Positions 18,660 through 27,956 of a stretch of DNA of 64,000 nucleotides are shown here, in pieces. Numbering within the stretch: position 1 is the stretch's first letter; each line of letters begins with the position of its first letter. A model generated the notes under the pieces. It ran no database searches, was not told the DNA's origin, and worked only from the letters and a program-made list of their open reading frames with translations. The stretch is from Pycnococcus provasolii (lineage: Eukaryota > Chlorophyta > Pseudoscourfieldiophyceae > Pseudoscourfieldiales > Pycnococcaceae): NCBI GenBank assembly GCA_938743325.2, contig OW568877.1:124001-188000 (forward strand), read 5' to 3'. A program made the translations under genes and the position numbers.

Positions 18660-19205
18660 AGTGATTATGTTATTTTCACCTTGTTACAAAAATATAGCAA
18701 TTTTTGCAACACTTTCGATTTGGGTGAACTCAGAAGCGGCCGCGGAAATACTGCGCGGAATGCAGCTTCTTCACTTACGCTTAGGGCACTTCTCGGAGAG
18801 AAAAATCTATGATTCTATTCTCGCTGGAGCAAAATTCGGCCCTGAAGCACTCACTGCAAAACCAACCAAGCCGAAAGTACCGTGCGCCGGATGTCTCAAA
18901 GGCAAATGCAAAAAACCGCATAAGCCCAGACACGGAGAACGCGCGGAGCTGGAGCCTATCTGTAACGACATCATTATGTGCTATTTTAAAAGAATCATTC
19001 GCGAGACGAACAAGATTGGACCAAACAAACGACAGGTTCTTCCTCTACCATACTGGTCATTTGGATAATTAAGAAACGCACAGACGTTTCGAACGTCGTC
19101 CTGGCGATGGATGGAGAGCACATTGAAGCTCGCCGCGGCGCTACGGGCAGCAAGTGTTGGAAGTCCGCACACATAGTACTCAAGTTTTAAAAGAGTAATA
19201 CAAAG
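18660..19205 (+). mobile_element. Ty1/copia retrotransposon fossil (GAG-pre-integrase region)
   Basis: The translated sequence contains LLHLRLGHFSERKI followed by a CAGCLKGKC zinc-binding cluster, the HHCC-type GAG-pre-integrase domain that sits between protease and integrase in Ty1/copia polyproteins. No reverse transcriptase or flanking LTRs were recognised, so this is a broken internal fragment. Confidence 0.7.
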
Positions 19206-19509
19206 AATCGATACAGATTTTCTACTTCAATCAACTTTCTAATCAACATGGAGCCGGAAGAAGAAGAACTTCTACCTCCCGCGAGGCCGCAAAGAATCAC
19301 GCGACACATGAGGTCAGGTGATATGCTTAAGCTTCAACGCGAAACTTCGAAAGCCAAACCTCTCGCCTTAGCGAGCGCCGCAGAGAGAGCTCGGGCCTCG
19401 GGGTCCGGGAGGCGGGGTCCGGATAGTTCGGGCCCGCCGGGCCCCGGCCCGGGGAAAGGGAAGGAAAAAGATTCCCTGGCCGCGATGACGTCGTCCAGTC
19501 TCTTCTTCC
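19206..19509. other. Intergenic region with a short acidic open frame
   Basis: A 93-codon plus-strand frame (19248-19529) begins MEPEEEELLPP and becomes Gly/Pro-rich. It has no known domain and may be a remnant of the neighbouring retroelement or chance coding. A C/G-rich stretch at 19425-19450 could form strong secondary structure. Confidence 0.3.
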
Positions 19510-19526
19510 TACCACCCAAGGTGGTA
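19510..19526. repeat. Intergenic hairpin TACCACC/GGTGGTA
   Basis: Perfect 7-bp arms flank a CAA loop. Related arms occur at 12823-12849 and 21323-21342, each in spacer DNA at a gene boundary. Confidence 0.6.
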
Positions 19527-19627
19527 TGATATTTTTGCCCTCCGCGGGTTCCTCCCGTGTGCGTCCGGGCAAACGAACGCGCCGAATCATTCCCCCCGTC
19601 CGGTGGTGGCCGGCGTCTCTGGGCACG

Positions 19628-21316
19628 ATGCCCTCCGCCCGCTCGGCGGAGGGCGGCCTCTTCGCGGCCTCGTCGGCGAAGAGAAACGGCGTCGCGAAGC
19701 TGCTGGCGTGCACGTCCTCGCAAGCGACGGCGCGCGGCCTGCGCGAGGCGACGGAGGCACTCGAGCAAGCGAGCACGGCATCGGCGGCTTCTGAGCTGTT
19801 GATGGCGTTTCGAAACCCGGCAGCGTTCGAGCACCTGATGCACCTGCAGTGCATGGTGCTTGACTCGTGTGCATTTCCAGACGCGAACGACAAGAGATCG
19901 ATGCGCCGCTGGGCCGTGAGACTGGTCGCGGCCGTGGCTCTGCCGGTTGATACCGTAGCGTGGGCGGTCCGCGTGCTGCAGGCACTCGACTTGGAAGGGG
20001 AACTCAAGGCGGAGGCACTCGCGGAGATGCACGCGCGCACCAATGCAAAGGTGGCGGATGGCACGGACGTCCCCGAGCCGGACTCGCCTCCGCTTCACTT
20101 CTCCGTGCTGCTCGCTCTGTCTCGGTGCATCGGCGGGCGCATAAGCGGCTCGGACGTGCTCGAGCTGTGCGATGACGACGTTGCGCGGAGCTCCTGGGCC
20201 GTGCTCGTCTTGATGGTAACGGGCGCTAATCTGACAGATGGGAGAAACCTCGTCGTGCTGAGCACGCGACTCCTCTTCAGCCTCACCACCTTTGACGCGC
20301 ACTGCGGCGTTGCGACGGAGGTGGCGACGAACAAGCACCTCAAAGAGCTTACGTGTCGATTCGCGAGGCGCAACACCGAGCTATTGAGGGCGGTGATTGA
20401 GCTCGACGCGTTTGATTCCATCGCAAGCGCTGTGCACCCGTTGTTTTCACGAAGCGACGCAGCCGAGGAGGCACACGCAGCGGCGCGGAACGCCTGCAGG
20501 CTTGTGCACAACCTGCTCCTCTTCTCGACGGAATCGTCGTGCCAGCTCCGAAAGTGCCTCGCGCACTCGCGCTTCTTTTCCGCGGTGCTCGACCCGCACC
20601 TTGACGCCGTCGCCAAAAGTAAGGATGTGGACGCGCGCCCGGCACTCAAGGCTCTCTGCGCGATCACCTTCAAGGTTGGCCCTCTCCGACAACACTACCT
20701 CACGAATGCGCCGCTGCTTGCGAGTGTGCTGGAAACGAGGGAAGACGATGCAACCACGGTTGAGTTGGTGTGCCGCGTCGCTTGCATCCTCGGGCTGCTT
20801 CATGCGTCAGAGGATCATGTCGCATGCCTGAAGGTGACGGTGGAGGCGACCGTAGCAGCGCTTTCGGCAGAGACGCGAGCGTCGGCGTTGAAGCGGTTCT
20901 GGATCGATACCGCGACAGCTCCCGTGACGCGAGGCGAGAAGACGCACGCGTGGGTGGTTTCCGTGCTTGGCGACGCGGAGTTTTGCAAGGTGGAGGTGGG
21001 AGGATGGCCCTCTGAGGATGGCTTGAGCCGGAGGCAGCGCCGAAACAGGGTGAGGAAGCAGCGCAGGCAACAATGGATTAAGCGGTCAGCGATGAGCCTT
21101 GCCGATAAGCTCGTCGCCGCCGCGACGGAGACGGAGACGCGCCTGGTGCATGTGCAGCCGCGCGACATCATGGTATCCCACGAGCACGAGCACGACGAGC
21201 ACGATTATGCTATGGAGTATGAGGATGCGGGCGAAGGCTGGAGCGACTTTGACTTGAACGAGGACGTGCTAGACGAGCTAGACGAGGACGAGAACGAGTC
21301 GGAGAAGGATTTGTAA
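19628..21316 (+). CDS. Helical (ARM-like) protein of unknown function with acidic tail
   Basis: 562 residues from ATG 19628; an upstream in-frame ATG at 19526 sits inside a hairpin and would add an unlikely Arg/Pro-rich leader. The body is almost entirely alpha-helical with repeated Leu/Ala/Val patterns and Cys-rich helices, resembling armadillo/HEAT solenoids without clear consensus repeats. Near the end is a basic cluster (RRQRRNRVRKQRRQQW), a likely nuclear or nucleolar localisation signal or RNA-binding patch, followed by a His/Glu/Asp-rich tail ending NESEKDL. A scaffold or nuclear role would fit, but no family was recognised. The stop codon overlaps a TGTAA signal (21312-21316), and a second TGTAA lies at 21344-21348. 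Confidence 0.75.
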   Translation: MPSARSAEGGLFAASSAKRNGVAKLLACTSSQATARGLREATEALEQASTASAASELLMAFRNPAAFEHLMHLQCMVLDSCAFPDANDKRSMRRWAVRLVAAVALPVDTVAWAVRVLQALDLEGELKAEALAEMHARTNAKVADGTDVPEPDSPPLHFSVLLALSRCIGGRISGSDVLELCDDDVARSSWAVLVLMVTGANLTDGRNLVVLSTRLLFSLTTFDAHCGVATEVATNKHLKELTCRFARRNTELLRAVIELDAFDSIASAVHPLFSRSDAAEEAHAAARNACRLVHNLLLFSTESSCQLRKCLAHSRFFSAVLDPHLDAVAKSKDVDARPALKALCAITFKVGPLRQHYLTNAPLLASVLETREDDATTVELVCRVACILGLLHASEDHVACLKVTVEATVAALSAETRASALKRFWIDTATAPVTRGEKTHAWVVSVLGDAEFCKVEVGGWPSEDGLSRRQRRNRVRKQRRQQWIKRSAMSLADKLVAAATETETRLVHVQPRDIMVSHEHEHDEHDYAMEYEDAGEGWSDFDLNEDVLDELDEDENESEKDL

Positions 21317-21322
21317 GTGCCA

Positions 21323-21342
21323 CTACCACTAAGAAGTGGTAG
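21323..21342. repeat. 3'-end hairpin CTACCACT/AGTGGTAG
   Basis: Eight-base perfect arms flank a 4-nt loop (AAGA), just after the stop of the preceding gene and just before a TGTAA. It could influence 3'-end formation. Confidence 0.6.
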
Positions 21343-21366
21343 GTGTAATAACTACTACTAAGGTTG

Positions 21367-22112
21367 TTAAAAGTCACGCCAATTACAATTTCTCCAACCA
21401 CTAAGTACTAACTTACGTGACAATTGTACCACTAGGAAGATAGTGTACCACCATGGATACCAACAACACGGGAGAGGACGAGTGGCGCCTCTCCCCCTCC
21501 CCCCGTGCACGAGATCGACCGCCACATCTTTGTACTTTGCGGTGGCAGAGTTCTTGACGACGGCGCGGATGAAACCAGTGAGCATCGTCGCTTGCGATCG
21601 TGTAGTTTGGAGCTCTGGTATGAGCCAACCCATGAACGCGTTGTCGCCGTCGGTGTCTAAGAAGACTGACCTTGTGGCAAGATAGTCTGCTAAAGCGAGA
21701 AACCAACATAGCCAAACCACCTGTTCAACCTAACCTTGTTCGTATCCTTGATGACACTCATCATCGCGACGACGCTTTCACCACCTGCTTCAAGCAACTT
21801 GTCTGCCGGAAAGAAGCGCATGGCAATGGTCAAGACATGCATGTCCTTGATTTTCTTGGCTTCTGCGATGTCAGCCGCGGAGGGAACATTGCCTTGCATA
21901 GTTGCAGGCATCTTCCAAGTACTCGTGGCGTGAACGGGCGCCGGGGCTTCGCCGCCGCGGCTGCGAGTGCTGTCGTGCGTGCTTCGCGTGCTGTGGTACT
22001 TGCACCGAAGCGCTTGATGCGCTCCTTGAGAGCTTCGTATTACCGTAGTAAGTACGAGTCCCGACCGGGATCCCCCACGAACGGGCCCTTTGCTTGTTGT
22101 CGGATCCAGCAT
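21367..22112 (-). pseudogene. Unidentified protein-coding relic
   Basis: On the minus strand two neighbouring open frames have protein-like composition: one around 21690-21930 (for example KKIKDMHVLTIAMRFFPADKLL) and one around 21500-21715 (for example LADYLATRSVFLDTDGDNAF). Both read as helical, globular sequence unlike the low-complexity shadows seen elsewhere. No start, domain or family was recognised. It may be a decayed gene or part of a mobile element. The intergenic space 21317-22224 holds nothing else I can support. Confidence 0.35.
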
Positions 22113-22224
22113 ACAGTGCAGCGCCAGCGATCCAACGACGTATCCCCATTACCCCGGACCCCACTGCAAGGGTGACGTGTCTGCCTGGAGCCGCCTAATA
22201 ATCCGAATAATCCGAAGAATCCGA

Positions 22225-23150
22225 ATGGCGGACGCCGATGACAATGACGCCGATGACAATGACAACGCGTCGTTCCCGTCCCTGCCGTTTTGTGTTTTAT
22301 TAGAGGTGCTAAAGAAGCTCAATGGGCGTGACCTGGCAGTTTTGTCATTATCGGCAAAGACGTTTGGCCTTGGGATCCAACCTTCGTCGTCGTCGTTAGC
22401 TGCGTCGTCGTCGTTGGCATCATCGTTGTCGGCTAATGATGACGCCTCATCCTTAACGGAGACCGCGGCGTTCATGGCGCTGCGCGCGTTCGCAGCAAGC
22501 GTTCAAACGCAAAGAAGCGTCGTCGCACGCCTCCAGAACGAAAGCTGGAAGCTACTCTGGCATACCGTCTGCGCCGTCGTACAGGCGGTTGACACGCTTC
22601 GCGACGATGACAAACAAAGGGACCGCGAACTCTCGAACCACGGACTCCAAAACACCGACGCCAAACGACAAGAGGTCTTCGCGAATCTGCCCGCACCGTC
22701 GACTGGACGTCACATGGATGAAGTGCGAAAGTGTGCCATGTGGCTCTGCTTCGAAGGCGTACAAGTCGAGCGGAAGCACCTCAACGACCGCAAACCGTGG
22801 GTGAAACGAGCTGTGAAGGGATACCAGGAGATGCTCTCACGTCTACAACCACATAACATGGCACGAGCGATCCCGCGCGTCGCGCTCGCTGCAAGGAGAC
22901 TAGCTGAAGAAGGGATGTGGGAGGCGGCGGCGGAGCTTCTCCTCGCCGTCTTCCCCGCCATCGACGTGCTCGGCGGCGATGTCGCCGCCATCGAAGCTAG
23001 AGTACACGTCTCGACATTTCTCATTGATCGTATGTACGCCTCGACTTACGTTCGCAGGGGCAACCAACGTGACTCGGAGGACCTCGTCGTCTCCCTCATA
23101 TGCAGCAGTGAGGCGGTGCACGCCGCGCGAAGATCATTGGCCAGCAACAC

Positions 23151-23184
<34 letters not shown>

Positions 23185-24165
23185 ACGGGTGGTGCCATGA
23201 ATGATGCGAGTGCATTGAATGACGAATGCACTGGCGATAAGAAGGACGCTGGAGAAGCACCAACCACGCTTGCTCCTCAGCACGCGGATAAGGAGGAGCG
23301 ACTCGCTGCGGCGCTGATTGCCCATGCGCGCGCGCTTACGCTCACTGCACAGCACATTGGACTGAACGCGATGCCGGAGAACATGTGGCCAAAGATTGAG
23401 CCAGTCGTCAAAATACAGCACCTTTTTGGGGCGGTTGCCCAGCAGCGTTCCGACAGTGCACAAGTTGCTTCGGCGCGATTCGTCGAGGCACACGCCGTCG
23501 CAGAATCCGCTATGCAGATCTACCGCAGGAAGGGAAATGCTCACAGTTTGGCGGTTGCAAAGGCTGTCAACGCGGAGACGAACTATTGCGAGGCGAGCGC
23601 TACGGTATCTCAGTTGAGAAACGCACCCGTCGACGTGGCTATTGTGATGCGAATCTTGCGGCTGTGTGCACGAAGCATTCAAGGCTTTCGTGAAGCCATC
23701 GATGAAATGACGGCGGGCGGCCAGGGTGAGAGCTCAGATTCTGCCATGGCAATGAAGGATCTCGGCAAGACGTACCGATTTTCGAGTCAGCTCTCGACGC
23801 TGTTGCCTCTTGATGCACGACGAACGATTTTCGGCGACGTTGACATGGATCACGAGTCGACACGTTGGTTGCAACGCGCGAAGGATGTGCATGTCGCTCT
23901 GAAGGGCGAACGGCATCCGTTAGCAAGAAATGCGATAAGGCTGGGAGGAGAAGTCAATAGGCAGGGCGATTCCGAATCTGATGAGGAATCAGAGGGTGAA
24001 GGAGGAGATGTGCCGCAGCAGAGACTAGCACGTGAGGAGACGGGTGCGACGATGCGTTCGAGCACGTTTGCACGCCATCAAAGTCGCGGTCTAAGTGCTC
24101 ATCACCTTGATGCCTCATCATCGCCACATCGGCAGCATGGTGACGGTAGGTGCACCGTGCAGTAG
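22225..24165 (+). CDS. F-box-like protein with helical repeats
   Basis: 646 residues from ATG 22225 (MADADDND). An upstream open stretch from 22090 lacks sensible coding character. Residues ~17-47 (LPFCVLLEVLKKLNGRDLAVLSLSAKTF) fit an F-box: a Leu-Pro start, the LxxLxxxDL core and a following Ser-Lys. The central and C-terminal parts are helical with TPR-like pairs (for example around nt 23460-23700). An Asp homopolymer from GAC codons lies near nt 23155-23185. F-box proteins recruit substrates to SCF ubiquitin ligases, so this could be a substrate adaptor; the target is unknown. A TGTAA (24175-24179) lies 10 bp past the stop. Confidence 0.7.
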
Positions 24166-24174
24166 CAGTAGTCA

Positions 24175-24179
24175 TGTAA
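24175..24179 (+). promoter_or_regulatory. TGTAA polyadenylation signal
   Basis: Chlorophyte-type signal 10 bp after the stop of the F-box-like gene. Only ~155 bp separate it from the next ATG, so the glutamate decarboxylase promoter must be short or overlap this 3' end. Confidence 0.55.
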
Positions 24180-24333
24180 TATGTACACATTTTTCACACC
24201 CCTGAAGATTGATCCCCGAGAATTTCATGCTGTTGGTGCTGTACGTGCCGTAGAGTGCGAACGAACCCTGGTACGACGCCTTGCACTCCTTCGTCGACGC
24301 ACATTATATTCCTTCACTCCACTCAACAGCATC

Positions 24334-25899
24334 ATGGCGGACTCACCGGCGGCTGTGGCAGCGGCTGCGGCGGGCTCTTCAGACTACCCGCTGTTCGCTT
24401 CCACTGACGGTCGTTTCGTTCCCGCTACCGCGACGTCGTTCCCTGCAAAAGGCGTCCCACGCGCGCACGCAGAAGACTTCATAGAACAGTATCATTTGCT
24501 TGATTACAAGCCGCGTCTCAACACGTCTTCATACGTGAATGTGGAGTTTGATGGACACGAAAAGAGACTGATGGAGTGCGCGTCGCGCGTGAATATCGCG
24601 GATCAAACGATATACCCAGGGAGCTGGGCACTGCACAACGATACCTTGTCGATGGTGGCGCGGCTGTGGAATGCGCCTGAGGATGCATTCGATGCCATCA
24701 ACAGCTTTCCTGGTGCCCAGACGGTCGGATCTACCGAGGCGTGTCTCCTCGCAGGATTGGCGCTAAAGATGCGATGGAGGTCTTGGTATTCGAAGCGATA
24801 CGGAGTGGACAAGAGCACCACGCGTGGCATCTTGCCAAATATCGTCATCTCGTCGTGCTATCAAGCGGCTTGGGAAAAGTTCACTCGCTACATGGACGTC
24901 GACCTGAAAATCGTGCGCCCTCAATTTGACAAGAACGGATTTCGCATTTCCAGCGACGACGTTGCGGAAGCATGCGACGAACGCACGATCGGCGTCGTGG
25001 CTATCTTCGGCAATCACTACTCGGGTGACTTCGATCCAGTCGGCGAGATTTCGAGGCGCCTCGAGCAGCTCAACACTGAAATGGATTGGCAGATTGCAAT
25101 CCACGTCGACGCCGCGAGCGGAGGCTTCGTCGCACCATTTCTTCCAGAGGGATCGGTGGAAGCGTGGGATTTTCGCCTACCGAACGTGGTCTCGATTAGT
25201 GCGTCTGGTCACAAGTTTGGCCTGTCGTCATGCGGAACTGGATGGATCGTGTGGCGTCGTCGTCACGACCTAGCTGAGCATGTCGCAACGTCTGTGACCT
25301 ACCTCGGGGGATGCGGCGAGTCGTACACGCTAAACTTTTCTCGCCCAGCTACGGGCTCCTACATCCAAATGTACAAATTCGCAACGCTTGGCATGGAGGG
25401 ATACTCACGTGCAATCGAGAACCAAATGCAGGTTGCATCGTTGATCCGCAAGAAGTTGAGCGAGATGCGTGGCGAGGACAGCGTGACACCTCGCTTCCTC
25501 ATTCTGGATAGTGCTTATGACACGAGCGAATGCTGCTTGCCCGTCGTATGCGCGATGCTGAATCCTGAATTGGATTTGCCGTACAACGACCAAGATTTGC
25601 AGCACGTCGTGGCTGAAAGGCATTGGTACGTCAGCGCGTACCAGTTGAGCTTTGTGCATCCTAGTACAGATGATGTACAAGCTCTTCTTGACAACGGTCC
25701 AACGCAAGATCAGACGTGCTTTCGCATCGTGGTGAAGTGTTCGCTCACTGCTCATCTTGCAACAGACCTCATTGACACGATTCGCGAGACTGTAAGCTTT
25801 TTGGATGTCGCCGGTGCTGGATACGCGAAAATGCACCGAGTCAAGCCGGGTCATGTTCGAAGGGTGTGGACGAAGCCCAACGAGCACGCAGCGTGCTGA
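24334..25899 (+). CDS. GAD: Glutamate decarboxylase (PLP-dependent)
   Basis: 521 residues from ATG 24334. It converts L-glutamate to GABA and CO2 and consumes a proton; expected in the cytosol. Group II decarboxylase motifs are in order: TVGSTEACLLAGLALK (substrate/PLP region), HVDAASGGFVAPF (Asp contacting the pyridine nitrogen), and SASGHKFGL, in which Lys294 is the PLP-binding lysine. Length fits plant and bacterial GADs (~460-510). The start is supported by the following Ala-rich leader; the 51 codons upstream in frame look like 5' UTR. Plant enzymes end in a Trp/Lys-rich calmodulin-binding segment; here the end contains KPGHVRRVWTK, which might serve that role but is short. The identification is firm; calmodulin control is inference. 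Confidence 0.93.
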   Translation: MADSPAAVAAAAAGSSDYPLFASTDGRFVPATATSFPAKGVPRAHAEDFIEQYHLLDYKPRLNTSSYVNVEFDGHEKRLMECASRVNIADQTIYPGSWALHNDTLSMVARLWNAPEDAFDAINSFPGAQTVGSTEACLLAGLALKMRWRSWYSKRYGVDKSTTRGILPNIVISSCYQAAWEKFTRYMDVDLKIVRPQFDKNGFRISSDDVAEACDERTIGVVAIFGNHYSGDFDPVGEISRRLEQLNTEMDWQIAIHVDAASGGFVAPFLPEGSVEAWDFRLPNVVSISASGHKFGLSSCGTGWIVWRRRHDLAEHVATSVTYLGGCGESYTLNFSRPATGSYIQMYKFATLGMEGYSRAIENQMQVASLIRKKLSEMRGEDSVTPRFLILDSAYDTSECCLPVVCAMLNPELDLPYNDQDLQHVVAERHWYVSAYQLSFVHPSTDDVQALLDNGPTQDQTCFRIVVKCSLTAHLATDLIDTIRETVSFLDVAGAGYAKMHRVKPGHVRRVWTKPNEHAAC

Positions 25900-26042
25900 A
25901 GTTCTTGCTGCTTGTTGTCAACTGTTGCACATACCAAGTTACCAACTGACCTCTGGTAGTGAAGAAGGAGAATAGAAGGGACTGGAGGGAGGGATTCATG
26001 AGTCTGTCACGAAGAATCATATAACAACACGTTAAAGTTCAT

Positions 26043-27767
26043 TCACTCATTTTTAACTAGTGGACACGAGCCTGTGCAAAGCTTTGGACAATACTGTGCC
26101 ACCACATTGACTCTGCACCACGACTCATCGAAGAATCCACAAGTAGCATGATTTGACGCTGTTTCATCGATCGCACGTACCACGTACGGAAGCACGCGCT
26201 CGTCAAGATCGGCAAGCTGATCTCCAGGTGGCATTTTCGATGCAATCCAGTCGCGTACCGATGCCACGGACGTGTACACGCCGTAAGGCTTTCGGCCCGC
26301 CTTGTTGCACTCTGACCCCCAGCTGACGATGCCAAAGACGCGTGGAGGTGTGCCAGGCGGCGTACATCGCGTCGACGTGAACATGGGCCCACCCGAATCG
26401 CCTTGACATGCATCGCATCCGCCGTCGTCGAAGCCTGCGCAGATCATCGTAGGACCAATCAATCCAACACCCCACTTCGCCTCGCATCGGTCTCGCGAGA
26501 TGACAGGCACCTCCACCTCGTTCAGCGTCTCCGTTGGTGTACCGCTCGCATCGCTTCCCCATCCAGCTACCGTGCTCGCACTCGATTCGCAGTACGCTGG
26601 ATCGTCTTCACGAGTGGCAAGCGTTGCCACAGGCGTTCGAGATGTCGGCTTTTCGAGAATCAGCACGGCGACGTCGTAGGCATTTGCAGCGCGCGGCATC
26701 CCGTCTCCCGTTTGCTCAGGTTTCAGTGCGACTCTCGTGAATTTTTCATGCGCCCAGATTTGCACGATGCGTCGTGCTTCCTGGCAGACTCTATCTTTCA
26801 TGCTGTGACAGCCCATGTACACGACTTGATTCACGTGGATCGGACCATGCGGTTTGACGCAGTGCGCGGCTGTTAAAACGACGGTGGGAGCGATGAGCGT
26901 GCCGCTGCACTGACCCATGTACACGAGCCAAGGATACGCACCGCGTGTCGCCTCCTTCGCGATTGGTGACATGATACGAAGTGATAAATCGATCGGCGGG
27001 TCGTCTTGACGTTGTTCTTGAATTTCGTGACCGCTCGTGCATTTCGCCTCAGGCTGGCTGCACGACGTGATGGTGACGCCTTCTTCCCATCGCTGCGTAT
27101 CGACGTCAGCGCGATATGGTACTGCCCGGCTTACGAGCTGTGCGTTGTTGTTGGTGGTGTTGATGGTGGTGGTGGTGGTGCTGTTGCCTCCTCCAACATT
27201 CTGTTCGATGTTCGCACATCCCACAGTCCTGTCGTAAACGTTTCGCGCGACGATAGGAAGCCCAATGATCTCGCACAGGTTGATGCTACTGTCTTCGATT
27301 GTGCGCGTCCGCCGCGTCGTGACCCTACTGCTGCTAGTCGGTGGAGCGGGCGGTAGCAGTCCATACTTGCCCGTGATGTCCCCAATTGCACAGGCGTACT
27401 CACGTGCTCTCGTCGTTGTCGTGACCACGGCTTCTTCTTGCTGCCGCATGATTTCGTACGCACCGTTACACCCTCCTCGTGTGTAGTCGTTGAAGTTGGT
27501 CCAGCCGAGGTACCTTCGATATGGATCGTACATGTTCATTTTGAGAGCCTCTTGACATTCTTGCGTACTTGTTCCCGCGCCGAATCTGCTCATGGGTTTG
27601 TCGGCGATGTACATCAGAGTCGTCGTCGTGCCGTACTGTCCTCCGGTGGCGTCGTAGTTCACTTGCAGGCGCACGGGACTGTACGGATGGACTTGCGTGA
27701 GCGAGACATTCGCGATGGCACCTAAGTAGGCGAAGGCGGACAGCGGGTACGAACAAGCAGAAGACAT
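26043..27767 (-). CDS. Trypsin-like serine protease, paralogue of the tandem protease
   Basis: 574 residues. It has the same N-terminal domain (YPLSAFAYLGAIANVSLTQ compared with YPISASASLGALGNVTLSQ), a single S1 domain and a ShKT-like Cys-rich tail (YCPKLCTGSC) as the gene at 9179-12631. The full triad is present: TAAHC, NAYDVAVL and CDACQGDSGGP, with Asp six residues before the active Ser (trypsin-like specificity). The first ATG falls where the mature protein of the paralogue begins, so no clear signal peptide is encoded; a short upstream exon or loss of secretion are the options. An AT-rich TATA-like element lies about 55 bp upstream (around 27823). It is convergent with glutamate decarboxylase. 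Confidence 0.87.
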   Translation of the reverse strand: MSSACSYPLSAFAYLGAIANVSLTQVHPYSPVRLQVNYDATGGQYGTTTTLMYIADKPMSRFGAGTSTQECQEALKMNMYDPYRRYLGWTNFNDYTRGGCNGAYEIMRQQEEAVVTTTTRAREYACAIGDITGKYGLLPPAPPTSSSRVTTRRTRTIEDSSINLCEIIGLPIVARNVYDRTVGCANIEQNVGGGNSTTTTTINTTNNNAQLVSRAVPYRADVDTQRWEEGVTITSCSQPEAKCTSGHEIQEQRQDDPPIDLSLRIMSPIAKEATRGAYPWLVYMGQCSGTLIAPTVVLTAAHCVKPHGPIHVNQVVYMGCHSMKDRVCQEARRIVQIWAHEKFTRVALKPEQTGDGMPRAANAYDVAVLILEKPTSRTPVATLATREDDPAYCESSASTVAGWGSDASGTPTETLNEVEVPVISRDRCEAKWGVGLIGPTMICAGFDDGGCDACQGDSGGPMFTSTRCTPPGTPPRVFGIVSWGSECNKAGRKPYGVYTSVASVRDWIASKMPPGDQLADLDERVLPYVVRAIDETASNHATCGFFDESWCRVNVVAQYCPKLCTGSCPLVKNE

Positions 27768-27908
27768 GGATCTGTTTCGCAGTATGAGAATTATGTGACT
27801 TCACAGGTCCTGCTCAAAATGATATAAGGAGGGAGGATCGGAGGGAAGCTGTAGGGGTAGGGGATTGATGAATCGGGGAAACCAAGGAGGAAGTTGCGGA
27901 ACAACATG

Positions 27909-27913
27909 TTACA
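27909..27913 (-). promoter_or_regulatory. TGTAA polyadenylation signal (minus strand)
   Basis: It reads TGTAA on the minus strand, 44 bp past the stop of the OPR-RAP gene. Confidence 0.5.
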
Positions 27914-27956
27914 GTACTATGGTAACTCCTCTGTGGCTTATTCGTCGACGTCGTCA

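Noticed and set aside
22090-22224. Upstream in-frame extension of the F-box-like gene
   Set aside because: Low-complexity, repetitive ATCCGAATAA sequence without coding character; the ATG at 22225 begins the sensible protein.
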